Source of the DNA: Cerioporus squamosus
Taxonomy: Eukaryota > Basidiomycota > Agaricomycetes > Polyporales > Polyporaceae
Assembly: GCA_022592435.1 (NCBI GenBank)
Contig: JABYQS010000376.1
Location: 1-26,529, forward strand
DNA length: 26,529 nt
Reading direction: 5' to 3'
In this document: piece after piece, positions 1-10,203 of the stretch
How the letters are laid out: every line of letters begins with the position of its first letter
How positions within the stretch are numbered: position 1 is the stretch's first letter
Position numbers and translations under genes: made by a program
The notes under the pieces: model-generated
What the model saw: the letters and a program-made list of their open reading frames with translations, nothing else
Database searches by the model: none
What the model was told of the DNA's origin: nothing

Positions 1-2301
1 TGGCCAGAGACCTTGATATGGCATGGTCGTGGTGATCTGCGTTTGGAGAAGATCGTACGTCGCCGGTGAAAGCTCTCAGATTGTCGACGTCCTGCGGGAT
101 GTATCAATGCAGTTTGACCGGGAGCACGGTTGTCTTCACGGTCTCCTCGTCACACCTTTGCGAGCTGCTCATCCATTCATCACTGTGAAAAACGGTGAGT
201 GCTCTCCCAGCCATTTCTGGTGTCCGAGTGCATGCTGAACATGCTTCCAGTTTGCGGTTACCTGGGCGTTCCGGTCAAGATCGGTGGCAAGACCAGCACT
301 CGACGTCTAGCCTTCTGGGACCAACCCATGGACGAGTCAGACAGCTGCAGCCTGACTTTCTTGTGGAACTCTTTGTTCTCGACCCGAAGAAGTCTTCCCG
401 CGAGTTCAGCGCAGTGCGCCTCGGCGTTGACTATGTCACAGAGTCGGTACGTATGCCCTCAGTCGCTCAAAGCACGCACATATCCTCAACCCTCGGGTCG
501 TCATAGATTGCCTCTCTTCCTCAGGATGGAGCAGCCCCCGTCTCGACTGCCTTAGTTCGGCGGCCTCGGACCATCCGGGCGTCCTCACGGCGCACTGGGT
601 CACCAGCGGGGCTTGACTCTGGCCGCGAAGTGATCAAGACTGCAACTGGCGACCAGAGAGCGGACACCCCCTTGTCCAACCTTGACGAGGATGGATTCAG
701 TGGTGAGGATAAAGCTCACGGGTTGCAAGAGTGGCTCTATGAGCAGTTCGGCCAGTCCCCTGTGTACAGGGAGATCCGGCTTGCCACTCGCCAGAGTTCA
801 CAGCATGCAGCCACTTTGCTGAAGTGGGTCAAGTTTGCGAAGGAGGTGAAAGAGGCAGGCCCCGTTGACGAGTCTGGACCCCCTGCAGCTCGCGGACTCT
901 CCGTCTCCAAGGCCGCTCTCGGAACCTTTCTAGACCGCGGCCATGACTGGATCAAAGACGCTCTGGATGCGCAGGAAGCTATCGAATCAGGCGTGCCCGC
1001 TGTAGGCCAAGTGACCCAGCGATTGGTCACCAAGGGTATCATGCTAGGTGCCAAAACTCTCGCGCGGCAATGCATGGCTGCCAGGGACGGAGAGCAACTC
1101 CCTGCCCTCCCCCGGCGTGGTCGTGGCAAAACCGGCAATGCTAGCGACTCGCCGGAGGAAGATATGGAGCCACGATGCTCGCCACACCCTGAACGCACGT
1201 TGAAGGTCAGACCGAAGCCGCGTCCTGTAACGCTCAAGGCCAGAACTCCTGTTCAGGAAGGTGCATGCAGGCTGACAGTGTGTTTGTCTCCAGCTGCTAA
1301 TTCTTCATCTACAGAGGACACTACAGACCGCGATGGGGAAGGCGAGTTCGTCGAGCCATCTCCGCCTCGGAACCAACTCTCGCTGCGTGGCTCCAGTCGT
1401 TCGAATTTGGCGGGCATGTTTTCAGACGGTGTTCAGGACCACGATGAGTATCAGCCGCGTCGCGGACGTGTGAAATCTGGAGCACACAGCGCAAACGGCT
1501 CACAGACAGGCTCCGAGGAAGGCAAGGAGGAGGAGGGCGAGAAGGAGGAGGACGAGAAGGAGGAGGACGAGGAGGAGGACGAGGACGAGGACGACGAGGA
1601 CGACGAGGACGACGAGGACGACGAGGACGACGAGGACCAGGACCAGGACCAGGAGGATGGCGAGGAGGAGGACGGCAAGGAGGAACGAGACGTTGACCGC
1701 TTAGCGAAGGCTGAGGACTCAGGAGCGGAGGGCGACGACGAAAGCCAAGAGGAGGAAGGCGCAGGAGAGGATGTTGTGCAGACGGACGTCAAGGGGAAAG
1801 CGAGGGCTCACTCGCCTGGAACAGATAGCAGTAAGTTCACCCGCACGCGTAGTTATCCCGTCCCTTGCTCACATGTTCAGTTCTGAACGGATCTCCGCCA
1901 ATGCCTAAGTTGAGGGCGCGGTTGCCCCCCCGGCCTACCCCTTCAGATGACTCTTACGAAGGTGAGCTGTCTGCCCGCTACTTTTCTGTCAAGATACTCA
2001 CGCAACTTCAGATACCCCTCCAGCACCGAAGAAGACAAAGCGGCAGCTTGCCCGTCTGCCACCTGGTAAGCACTTACAACGGTGTTGCCACCATGTTGCT
2101 GACTGTCTCATAGAAACTGGTGCACCCGCCCCGCAAGCCAACATGCCACGGCCGGACTCTTCTCGGACGGGTTCTGGCAAGGCAGCAGTCGATCGCCCTC
2201 CAGTTGTCACCCAGCCCCGTTCCAATACTCGCGCCCCCTCTGCGAAGCCTTCTAACGGGAAGCCGATCTTCATGATTCAGGTCGATCGAGTGAAGAAGTA
2301 G
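1..2301 (+). CDS. Acidic-tract protein of unknown function (5' end uncertain)
   Basis: I do not recognise this protein. Exons are about 23-194, 280-446, 525-1830, 1881-1961, 2012-2065 and 2114-2301, ending at TAG. The last four introns (447-524, 1831-1880, 1962-2011, 2066-2113) are clean GT-AG and every join keeps frame. The first is weaker: donor 195 needs an acceptor at 279 (or 291) to keep frame, although a better-looking one ends at 250. If ATG 23 is the start the protein is 655 aa, but the gene may begin outside the window. Residues of about 445-510 are almost only Glu and Asp with a few Gln, Lys and Gly, encoded by GAG/GAC repeats. The C-terminal 110 residues are basic and Pro-rich. Such acidic tracts occur in nuclear and histone-binding proteins, but nothing here fixes a role. 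Confidence 0.6.
1527..1690 (+). repeat. GAG/GAC trinucleotide tract inside the acidic-tract gene
   Basis: An imperfect run of GAG, GAC and GAGGAC units encodes the Glu/Asp tract. On the opposite strand it reads as poly-serine, a by-product. Such codon repeats change length by slippage, so tract length may vary between strains. Confidence 0.85.
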
Positions 2302-2339
2302 ATACTTAGAATCTGTACATTCCTCGCTACACACGGTGG

Positions 2340-3458
2340 CTACAGTATCTCCTCGCCCACGAAGGATGGCGCCAGGTGGAGACTCAGCTTGGCTATCCGT
2401 CTCTCCCCCTCAGCGCAATTCCAGTCGTTCAGCTCCATCTCTAGGGGGTCCCTGGGATAACGAAGCCGGGGCCCGCACCTGTCCAGCCAATTCCAGTCCC
2501 AAGGGGTGAAGATTTGCCCCTCCGGGTCGGGAACTACGAGAAGCTCGCGCCACGAAGACGAGGGGTCCAACACGGCCATCAGGCAACCTCGGTCTCCCCA
2601 GTAGCGCAAGTTGCAGCCGCACACGTAGAGCTGTCTGACACATGGGAGGTAAGGGGAACAGTGGGGGCAATCGACGTCGTGCTCACACACTGCGGTCGGT
2701 CTTGGGAAGATGAAGTCGCGTGGTTCCCAGGAGAAGCGGAAACCTCCCTTCCTGACGAGCATGATGTTCTTGATGAGCTCAGTGCGGGAGCTCTGTACGG
2801 TACCTAAGGCTAGATTGGTATCACGATGGAGTCCCAGCCGACGGAGGGTGAGGAAGGGGTAGGCGCACCCCATGAGAATCGGGGAGAAGAAGCAGAGGAG
2901 GGCGGTGTTGCGCAGAGAGCTGATTGCCCCAAGCGGAGTGGGATACGAGCAGCCTACGACTCGGATGTAACGCCTGGAGGCCCCCTTGATCTTGTAGATC
3001 GTCGTATGGCGTTGCGGTCGACCCTCGGTCGTCATCTCGCTGAGCCCTCTCCCGTCCCGACCATGTACCTTCACCACGGGCAACGAGGTGCGCACATACT
3101 CGTTGAAGGCCTCCTCCGTGCCGTATTTCACTGAGACCTCCAAATCCCTGTCTAGGACGCTCCGGTCGCGCAGGAAGAGTGCAAGCGCGGCTTGGCTGCT
3201 CACCACGGCTGCGTAGGAGACGAGGTCGTCCAAGAACTGATCTGGCGCAGGGAGATAGTGGCCGACGATCCGTCGCATATCCACCCGTATCTCCGAGTCG
3301 GCAAGCTGTTTCATGCGGCGAGACACGAGGCGACATCGCAGGAGGGACAGAATGTCCAGGTTGGCGAGGATGAGGAGTAGGACGCAAGGCGGGAGGCTGT
3401 TTGAACATATGCGTCAGAGACCGGACGGTGTACCCTCAAAGGATGCTCACGGTGGCAT
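2340..3458 (-). CDS. F-box-like protein
   Basis: Two exons: 3458-3451 (ATG plus five bases) and 3396-2340, joined by a 54 nt intron (GTGAGC donor, CAG acceptor) in phase 2, giving 354 aa. Residues of about 4-40 have the F-box look: LPPCVLLLILANLDILSLLR, then a Cys/Arg/Val-Ser-Arg-Arg stretch. F-box proteins recruit substrates to SCF ubiquitin ligases through Skp1, and large lineage-specific families are common in agaricomycetes. The rest has no repeat type I know. It contains YPFLTLRRLGLHRDTNLALG near residues 182-201 and a Cys/His cluster around 240-265. The 3' end lies 39 bp from the convergent acidic-tract gene. A fragment of a paralogue lies at 12636-12772. The reading frame is intact. 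Confidence is high for the gene, moderate for the F-box. Confidence 0.72.
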
Positions 3459-3747
3459 GTTGCTGCAAGGTGCTGTTTTGCGTGGTTATGGTCAAAGGGC
3501 CGATGTGGGACGGGGCAGCGAATCAAGCCAACCGTTCCCCGAAGCTAAACACGGGTGTCAGTTCCGACTGGAATAACACTCCACACCGCGGAAAAAGTTT
3601 TGTTTTCCTTCCTCGTGTTCAGAGATATGCGGGTCTTACCGGCATAGTGCCGACAGCGCCCTGGTTGGCTCCGCAACCTCTGGATCTAGAGTGGAGAACG
3701 GCGTAGCTTCTCAGAGCCACCCATGTTCAGGCATCCATTGGGGTCGT

Positions 3748-4097
3748 CTACGTACATACAAGCAAGGCGAACGGCGCCGGGACGTTATACTAGAAGCGAT
3801 CGGGGACTAGTTGTACTTGGGTAGGGGCCAGGTCCTGCGGTGGCGTTGTGACCTCCGGCAGGGCCTTGCTGAACTGCAGACGTCGTCGTGCCCGAGGTGG
3901 CGTGGTGACCTCCTCGGCGGCGTTTGCGGTCAATAATCCTTGCTCACGGTGACGTGGTGGTCTCCATGGGCTGGATGTGCTGCCTCGGGTGACGTGGTGG
4001 TCTCCGCGGGCACTAACCGACCCAAAGGGCACTTTCCAAGAGTCGCGGGGCACTCTGAGTCGAGAACTTGGACGGCTCGAGGCGGGGGGAGGGGGGA
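3748..4097 (+). repeat. GC-rich dispersed repeat, copy 1
   Basis: Begins CTACGTACATAC, then has four variants of the core GGTGRCGTGGTGGTCTCC starting near 3839, 3896, 3948 and 3988 (spacings 57, 52, 40). It ends with GTCGAGAACTTGGACGGCTC and a G-rich run. The two other copies have the same layout and orientation. Between them, the left edge of the F-box gene promoter region (3459-3747) shows no other feature. Confidence 0.8.
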
Positions 4098-4741
4098 AAC
4101 ACTGATCCCTAAGTGCGACTCACCAAATGAAGGATCCCGTCCCTGCCCCTGCCTGCCAGTTACGCACTGCTCTCATCCTCTTACTGGTGGCTATTCGGTC
4201 GTCTTGCTACACTGAGGCACCATCAGCGTGGCACTTACACACTGCATGCTGTCGGACGTACCATAGAAAGCAGTCGTTCGGCCCACAGAGGGCTACCGGC
4301 GGGGCGGGAGTGTAGGTCCCTGACGGTGTGGGTCAAGGGGGGTGGGGTGCATGCTGACGCTAAGTCTGAGTCTCGCTGACCTCTATGTAGCCATGACAGC
4401 GTCGGCGGCCGCACGGTCCGCCGTCTTTCCGCTTGCGAGCAGATTGTGGATCTTCTGCGGAGCAATCAGAACACGTCGTGAGCGCCACGGGCCCATGTTG
4501 CACCGGCTCATCACTGTTCAAGTTCTGGTGAAAACACGGGGATGCCACCCGAAGACGCCGACGACCGCTGTGTTTCGAGGACGCGCCAGGACGTGCTGTT
4601 GACGCATCTTCGTATCGTCACGGCAGCGTAGAAGCTTGAGGTCAGACGTTGATGACAGGCCGTGGTTGTTGAACTGGAGCAAGGGAAGGAGAGAGCAGAC
4701 ACTAGAGGGAAAGAGCGTGCTTGGCGCGTTGTGTGAGGGCC

Positions 4742-4803
4742 GAGGTGGCTGTGCAGATTGAGATCGATGCACCCGCATGCGCCTGTCGCGTAACTAAATC
4801 AGC
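4742..4803 (+). repeat. Short dispersed repeat, copy 1
   Basis: Begins GAGGTGGCTGTGCAGATTGA and matches 9600-9660 over about 60 bp (shared GATCGATGC, then a TCGCGTA and AATCAG tail). The first 17 bases recur at 5144. It lies about 650 bp after GC-rich repeat copy 1, while the 9600 copy lies about 560 bp after copy 2. Confidence 0.65.
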
Positions 4804-5143
4804 GCTCCTCTGCCTAAATTACAACCCGTCCTGCGCAGCATCCTTACTGCGTGTCCTGCCAGCCAAGACCGCAAGGGAGGCCTCGTCTTATCTGCTGCAC
4901 TACGATGCTTATCGTGCTTTTGTTTGGCAGTACTATGTCATGCCATTTTGGTGTGTCGACTCGTACTTCATGGCCAGTGAGCATGGATGGGCAAGAAGGG
5001 CTAGACGTCGGCGCAACAGCCTCAGAGCACAGCGACTCGGGCATGGACGCAGGTGGATGGTGAACTGGGGTCAGGAACGCGCCGGAGCCATGCCTTGCCG
5101 ATCCGTAACCGGCAGAAGAGCAGACGAGCCTTATCATGGCTGC

Positions 5144-5170
5144 GAGGTGGCTGTGCAGATAAGGATCTGC
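5144..5170 (+). repeat. Short dispersed repeat, truncated copy
   Basis: Shares GAGGTGGCTGTGCAGAT exactly with 4742-4758, then diverges. Probably a truncated copy, 400 bp downstream of the longer one. Confidence 0.55.
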
Positions 5171-5316
5171 TAACAAACCTGCGCGATTCGCCGTCGCTAC
5201 TGACTCCTGCTAAACCCCAACACCCTAGCCTTGTTCATACTGCGCTTCCACCAGCCCGTGCGTCCTCCTAGGACACTATCCATGTTTCTGCCCCTGGGAG
5301 AGAAGGTGAAACCAAC

Positions 5317-5342
5317 GAGCGATCATGTACACATGATCGCTC
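5317..5342. repeat. Perfect palindrome, 12 bp arms, 2 nt centre
   Basis: Arms GAGCGATCATGT and ACATGATCGCTC are exact reverse complements around AC. The flanking bases do not extend the match. It lies 350 bp upstream of the family A gene start. Confidence 0.9.
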
Positions 5343-5694
5343 TTTGGATCACACCCCAGTGAGTTCAGGGGAGATCGGCCTATGTCAGATTGGTTGAGCC
5401 TCCGGATATTCCTACGCCCCACAAGCTGACCAAACAGTGACTAGGCCCACGTCGAACGCACCCTCGATCCCGTGTCAGGGCTGACGTCATCCTCGACAAA
5501 GCAGCGCTGAACTGTGTTGCACAAGGCATCTCTCGGCGTCCCGAGCTCCCGGCCGAACTGCGGTCTTGGCCAGGACCACACGCAACCCAGGCCCTCTCTC
5601 TGAGAGGATATCGGCGCCCCGCGACATCTTCGCGGGACCACAATCCACGCCGTCTGACGTGTATCACCCTGCGCCCGAAACAACCTAGCTAGCC

Positions 5695-6409
5695 ATGGCT
5701 CACTTCGACCTGCACGGCGCATACTACCCAGTGGCGGAACCGGAAGTGCCACCAGGCCGCGTTACGATCCGCCTGTCGCGTGTGCCCGAGGATTCGCTCC
5801 GCGATCCTGCTGAAGCTCTTCACGTCAATGTTCAATCCTCTGGCATGGAATACACGGTAAGTACCACTCAAGCTCGACCGATTGAAATTTGGCCCGCGGC
5901 CCAGACGTTAAACTCTCGCCCAGCTTTCCATACCTCTCGATCTGGAGGAAATGCGTCGGGCGCAGCGACCAGTTATACGGTTTTGGCGCGATGTACTGCA
6001 CTCAGACTTCTTCATGGCTCTAACGGTTCAGCAAGTACGCACCCTTGTCACCGCCGTCGGCTCCATGCTGTTCTTCTCCACTGCGGAGGATAGCGAGCAG
6101 ATGTCCGCACTATGGGAAGAATTCAAGGTTGTCGCCGCTATCGCCGCCCAGGATATCGCCAGCGTACGCCCGGAGGATCGGAGCGAGAGACTACTCGTCC
6201 CAATGTTCATTTGGGCTGTGACGCGCCACCGAGTACGTTTGGCCGCCCTGCGATCTGTGCGCATGCAACAAGTTGACCTGACGATCGAGTAGGACGTTCT
6301 GGACCTCCCCGTTCGTTGCATGCGCCCGAGAGGCCTCCAGGGACGCATCGCGCAGGGTCCATCGTTTGGCCTCGGAGGTACTACCACAGGCTCGGAGCCG
6401 TCTAGTTAG
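5695..6409 (+). CDS. Family A protein, copy 1 (unknown function)
   Basis: Three exons, 5695-5856, 5924-6232 and 6293-6409, with GT-AG introns of 67 and 60 nt, both phase 0, give 195 aa ending at TAG. I do not recognise the family. Reality is supported by a paralogue at 14083-14706 with the same two intron positions and phases. Shared features are an exon 1 ending in a Gly-(Met/Ile)-Glu motif and Thr; exon 2 starting L-x-I-P; a VGSMLFFS segment; ALWEEF; EDRSERLLVPMFIWAVTR; and Leu-Pro early in exon 3. Exon 2 looks mainly helical, with no signal peptide or clear membrane segment. It lies downstream of GC-rich repeat copy 1. The third exon is the least certain part. Confidence 0.7.
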
Positions 6410-6767
6410 ATGTACTATGTATACTAGATAACCAAGCTCGTACGCTTCTGGCTCTTCTCTCAAGGGCGCGGGGAACGCGTTTGGCCGCTGGCCCGAGGGA
6501 GAGGGACCTGCATTCAAGTTGTGTGCACTTGCGATCCGCGGGCTAGGCCGCACGATCGTTTGCAGCTTGGTACCTGTGCAGGGATGCGCGGACCAGTGTT
6601 TACGAAACACCAAACGCGCATGCTGTTTGCCCTGTTCCAACCCGTGCTCCACTCTCTCAGCTGCTTTCACCACGCTGCAACTTTCCCTCCTCCGGGGTAT
6701 CGACTCTCAGCCCGCCGCTAACGTATCAGCTATCTCGAGTACCACGGCAGACCAGGAAGAACGGCCG

Positions 6768-7232
6768 ATGTCAGTCAGTCGGAAAGAGATAGAGGGGATA
6801 TTAGGTATGGGAAACCGCCGTCTCCGAGGCTGCTCTAACCTCTTTCTTCGTTCGTCGCTGTCAGACTGGCAGGCGACCTCATTCGACGCTACGGGGTGTC
6901 GACCTGCAGATAGCGTGGTAGTGTGTCCAGAATCTCGTGAGGCAGCAACCGCGAGTGTGCAAGGTGAGTACAGCGGACGACCATTCTTCCCGGTATGCGG
7001 CACATCCTCATCTTGCGCCGCAGCCCGGTTTGCTCTGGCACGTCGCGGGCGTAGAGATGTCCTTCCTGCGGTCATGCAGATCCTCGCTCGAATGCTGGAC
7101 CAGCGCACGTTGCAGGGTCTTTTCCAGAGTCACATCTTGCTGTGGGATGTCGCCGAGCTGCTGAACCGACTCGACATTCCCCCCGGGACCACACTGCTGT
7201 TACTCGGGAGTTGGCGGGTACACGCCATGTAA
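6768..7232 (+). CDS. Possible small gene, unknown product
   Basis: A tentative model: exons 6768-6804, 6865-6963 and 7024-7232, with two 60 nt introns (GTATGG...TCAG, containing a CTAAC branch-like site, and GTGAGT...GCAG), giving 114 aa from ATG 6768. The frame also stays open upstream to 6519, so the start may be earlier. The last exon encodes a helical, Leu-rich stretch (LPAVMQILARML, then LLWDVAELLNRL). No motif is recognised and no paralogue is in the window. The intron-like signals are good, but the protein is weak evidence. It could be a shadow in accessory DNA. Confidence 0.35.
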   Translation: MSVSRKEIEGILGMGNRRLRGCSNLFLRSSLSDWQATSFDATGCRPADSVVVCPESREAATASVQGEYSGRPFFPVCGTSSSCAAARFALARRGRRDVLPAVMQILARMLDQRTLQGLFQSHILLWDVAELLNRLDIPPGTTLLLLGSWRVHAM

Positions 7233-8730
7233 CGGCCGAACTATATGATAGCGCATGTACATGGACGAAATACAAGACGACGATCACGCTTTTGAGAGCT
7301 CATAGCCCCTCGATTTCACTAAGCCTGCGGGCGATGAGGTCTCTAAGTGACTACAACGGCTGCGGCTTACGGTCGTCCAGGTCGTCTCGCAGGACGGCTG
7401 ACGTTCAACTTAGGTAATACAACCCATCGAACTTCCACTTGCCTGCACAAAACGACCTTTGATCAGTACGTGCACGAGTGCCCTGACCAAGAACTCACGC
7501 GCTTGGTTCCTACCGGTGAATGGAACTACGTTCTGATCTTCAGGATGCCTCGAGACGTCGCGCGACTTCGGCCTTTCGTCGACAACAATGTCTCCGATAG
7601 CCTCCGTAGGATATGTGTGGGCGATCCGAACCGACGGGGCACCCTCCTCCGGTGTGGGCGAGACGGAGCGCTGTACGACAGACAGTACGCGATCGGGGGC
7701 TGCATCGCACGGCGTTGTGTGTGCACGCTGTGCCTTCGGCAGCTCTGGATCTGCATGATGGTCCGTGGGTGTGAGTGCTGATCGTGACAGACCAATCACG
7801 TAGGTGCTCACCGGACAACTCTCGCTTCATGCCTTTGACCTGGCCGGGGCCTGACCCGTAACTCAATTGTACACCTGCTCCTTGTTGAGCTCGCTCGGTT
7901 GCGCACTGATCTGCGAGCGGCGGGAGAGATTCCAACGCCTCTGTGTCGCGTGCACGTGCCGGGCCAGTCAGCAATCATCGTAAGAAACAGATATGGGGAG
8001 GCACAGTAAGCGTCGAGAGCATACGGGAGTGGCACAAGCTCACCAAACTTCAAAGCCCCGACCGGTTTGGGCGCGGAGTGAGTATCTGTGCAAACATGGA
8101 AGTGTTCAGCACCTGGCTTGGCCAGCCACGCCCAGTTATCTTGAACGTACACGAAAAACAGGTGCATACCTGTCAACATTACTGCCGGGCTAGGTGGTGC
8201 CGGCGACAGGCCTGGCAGCTCCTCCTGTGTGAAATGATGAGTGAGCTGCGCGAACTTGGGACCTAGAACAAGTTCCTACGAACCCGGCGGTGTGAGGTAT
8301 TCCAGGGTTGGAGAGCGTGCGACGGCTTGAACGTAAGATGGATCAGCGCGCAAACAGGAAGCACATACTGTGATATAGAGTACTTACGAGCAGGGTGGTG
8401 CGATATATCGACGTTCGGCTCAGCGACTGAGTCAGGCTCTGGCATGGAGAGATTGAGGTCGTGAAGTCTGTCGCGACAAAAGTCAACGTCTCAGAGGAGC
8501 AGACGAGAAGGTTGAGGAGGCGCCAGGTGACGTCAAGCCGAGACGCAGCCTCCAAGCGGCAGGAGGTGATGGAGTTTACTATAGCTGGGCCACGCCGCCA
8601 TGAATGTACAAGCGGCCAGGGCATTTGCGGCCAGTAGACTATACATACAGAGGAATAGGACTGTTCCAGTGAAAATGCGGCAAGGCCGCACACTACACCC
8701 TGCTCATTGCGTGCCTAAGGCTCCTTCTGG
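7233..8730. other. Region with only weak coding signal
   Basis: A + strand open frame to 7781 has protein-like composition around 7500-7640 but no clear start or splice partners. On the - strand, a short ATG exon near 8445-8392 ends in a good GTAAGT donor but leads nowhere convincing. I do not call a gene here. Confidence 0.5.
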
Positions 8731-9040
8731 CTACGTACATGCCTGGCGCTGAGATGCGACGCTACATACAGGGGGTCCGAAACGCTGCGCAGTGGCAATA
8801 AGGGTCCCTGGGGTGGCGTACGGTCGCCCCCAGATATCTGCCCAGGGCGGGCCCGGGTGGCGTTGTGGCCTCCGCGGGGCGTGTCGCCGTCGCATTGGGA
8901 ATGCACGCGGTGGCGTGGTGACCTCCCGATGCCTAATCGGGGTGCCCCGGGTGACGTGGTGGTCTCCGCGGGTGCTGCCGCAATCGAACGGGGTGGAGCA
9001 CTCAAAGTCGAGGACTTGGACGACTGAGGCGGGGGTAGGG
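8731..9040 (+). repeat. GC-rich dispersed repeat, copy 2
   Basis: Begins CTACGTACAT and has four core units near 8812 (degenerate), 8856, 8909 and 8950 (spacings 44, 53, 41). It ends with GTCGAGGACTTGGACGACTG followed by GAGGCGGGGG. Same orientation and unit order as copies 1 and 3. Confidence 0.8.
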
Positions 9041-10203
9041 AAGACGTCGCAAAGCAGCACTCACCCGGTCCCTGTACCTCAATCCTGTTCCTAGGGAACG
9101 CCGTCCACACCGTCTACGACTTCCATCCGGCCTACCCCCGTGCGTTCGCACGTACGCGCCCTCGTCGTACCCGTGGAATCGTGTGGCGGTCGCTAAGCCG
9201 CTGTTAGCTGAATCATGCGGGACTTTGAGATTGAACACGTACGGCGTCAGCTCGCGAGCTTGAGCGTGGGCGTAGGTGAGAGGTCTGCGCTGGGTGTATG
9301 CAGGTACCGCGAACGGGCGAGACACCTACTTATATCCTCAGGTGCCGTGGTCTCGGGCCAGTGCGACTGTCGGGCCCGTTGGCCGGCTGGGTGAGCCGCG
9401 GTCGTGTGGTGAGGTATAAGTATTGAGACTGGGCGAGAGCACCCTTGCAGCCTCCATGCCGGTGTGTTCATGCCAGTTGGTAGCCCACAAGACTTCTGCT
9501 TACCAGTGGTGGGCGGAGGCAGGCAGAGAACAGTACAATGGAGAGGGTTTTGGGAGGAGACAGGCTGCGTTGGGGTGGCCGGCACGGCGCCTCACGACAG
9601 CGGTGGCTGTGTAGATTCAGATCGATGCCCTCGGGTGCGCTTATCGCGTACCCCAATCAGTACCGTGACACTGCAAGGTCAAACCCCATCCGCCCTCACA
9701 CCGACTCCCGCACTATTCTGGCCAACGAACGCTGAGGCGCGACGGAGAGTTTTACTTACTGTGTATCCACCGGCCCATGTGAAATGGGCAGAAAGTCGCC
9801 CTCTAGTATGGTGTGTGCCAAACTCTAGCTCTGCGCCACGATCTGATCCTGGAGGCTGACGTCGACCCCCAGAAAATTCTGATAGCGTTCCACGCACACC
9901 GTTCGGAAGCGGTCATCGTCGTCTTTGACGACAGGGTGCTGCCCAGGCTGCGGATGCCAAGCAATCCCTGATCGTGTAGTAGGCAATATTCTTTACCAGC
10001 AGCACCACCGCGCACCTTGCGATTGCGCGAGCCCTCATCGGACCGCGTCCACGCTGATGTGCTGTCACACATTTGTCAGGCCGATGCAGTCACAGGGTCG
10101 AAGGGCTCCGAAGTACTACTCGCCCGCCGTCCTTCGCGATACTCCCCCACGTCTTCCTTGAACTTCGAATCCGGTTTCAAACAAAGGAATCCACAAGTAC
10201 AGC
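9041..10203. other. Region without a firm gene; contains a dispersed repeat
   Basis: Upstream of the dioxygenase gene. A + strand open stretch near 9812-9973 has good protein-like composition (with Ile/Val-rich segments) and another follows at 10015-10200, but I cannot join them with confidence. They may be 5' exons of the dioxygenase gene or relics. Confidence 0.45.
9600..9660 (+). repeat. Short dispersed repeat, copy 2
   Basis: GGTGGCTGTGTAGATTCAGA followed by TCGATGC and, further on, ATCGCGTA and AATCAG matches 4743-4803 with scattered substitutions. It also follows a copy of the GC-rich repeat. Confidence 0.65.

Larger units (their letters stand above)
4098..5694. other. Region without a convincing gene
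   Basis: Only short open frames with no intron-consistent model. The stretch holds two copies of a short dispersed repeat (4742-4803, 5144-5170) and a perfect 12+12 bp palindrome (5317-5342). The base before family A (5380-5690) is unremarkable. Confidence 0.6.

Noticed and set aside
1451..1792. - strand open frame coding for a long poly-serine protein
   Set aside because: It is the antisense of the GAG/GAC tract in the + strand gene, whose splice sites and frame are consistent.
3988..4070. SINE with RNA polymerase III A and B boxes
   Set aside because: Core units loosely resemble an A box and GTCGAGGAC a B box, but the matches are imperfect and the A-like unit occurs four times per copy.
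8392..8445. Short - strand exon with ATG and a GTAAGT donor
   Set aside because: Only 18 codons, and the possible downstream exon gives a peptide of about 35 residues with no support.
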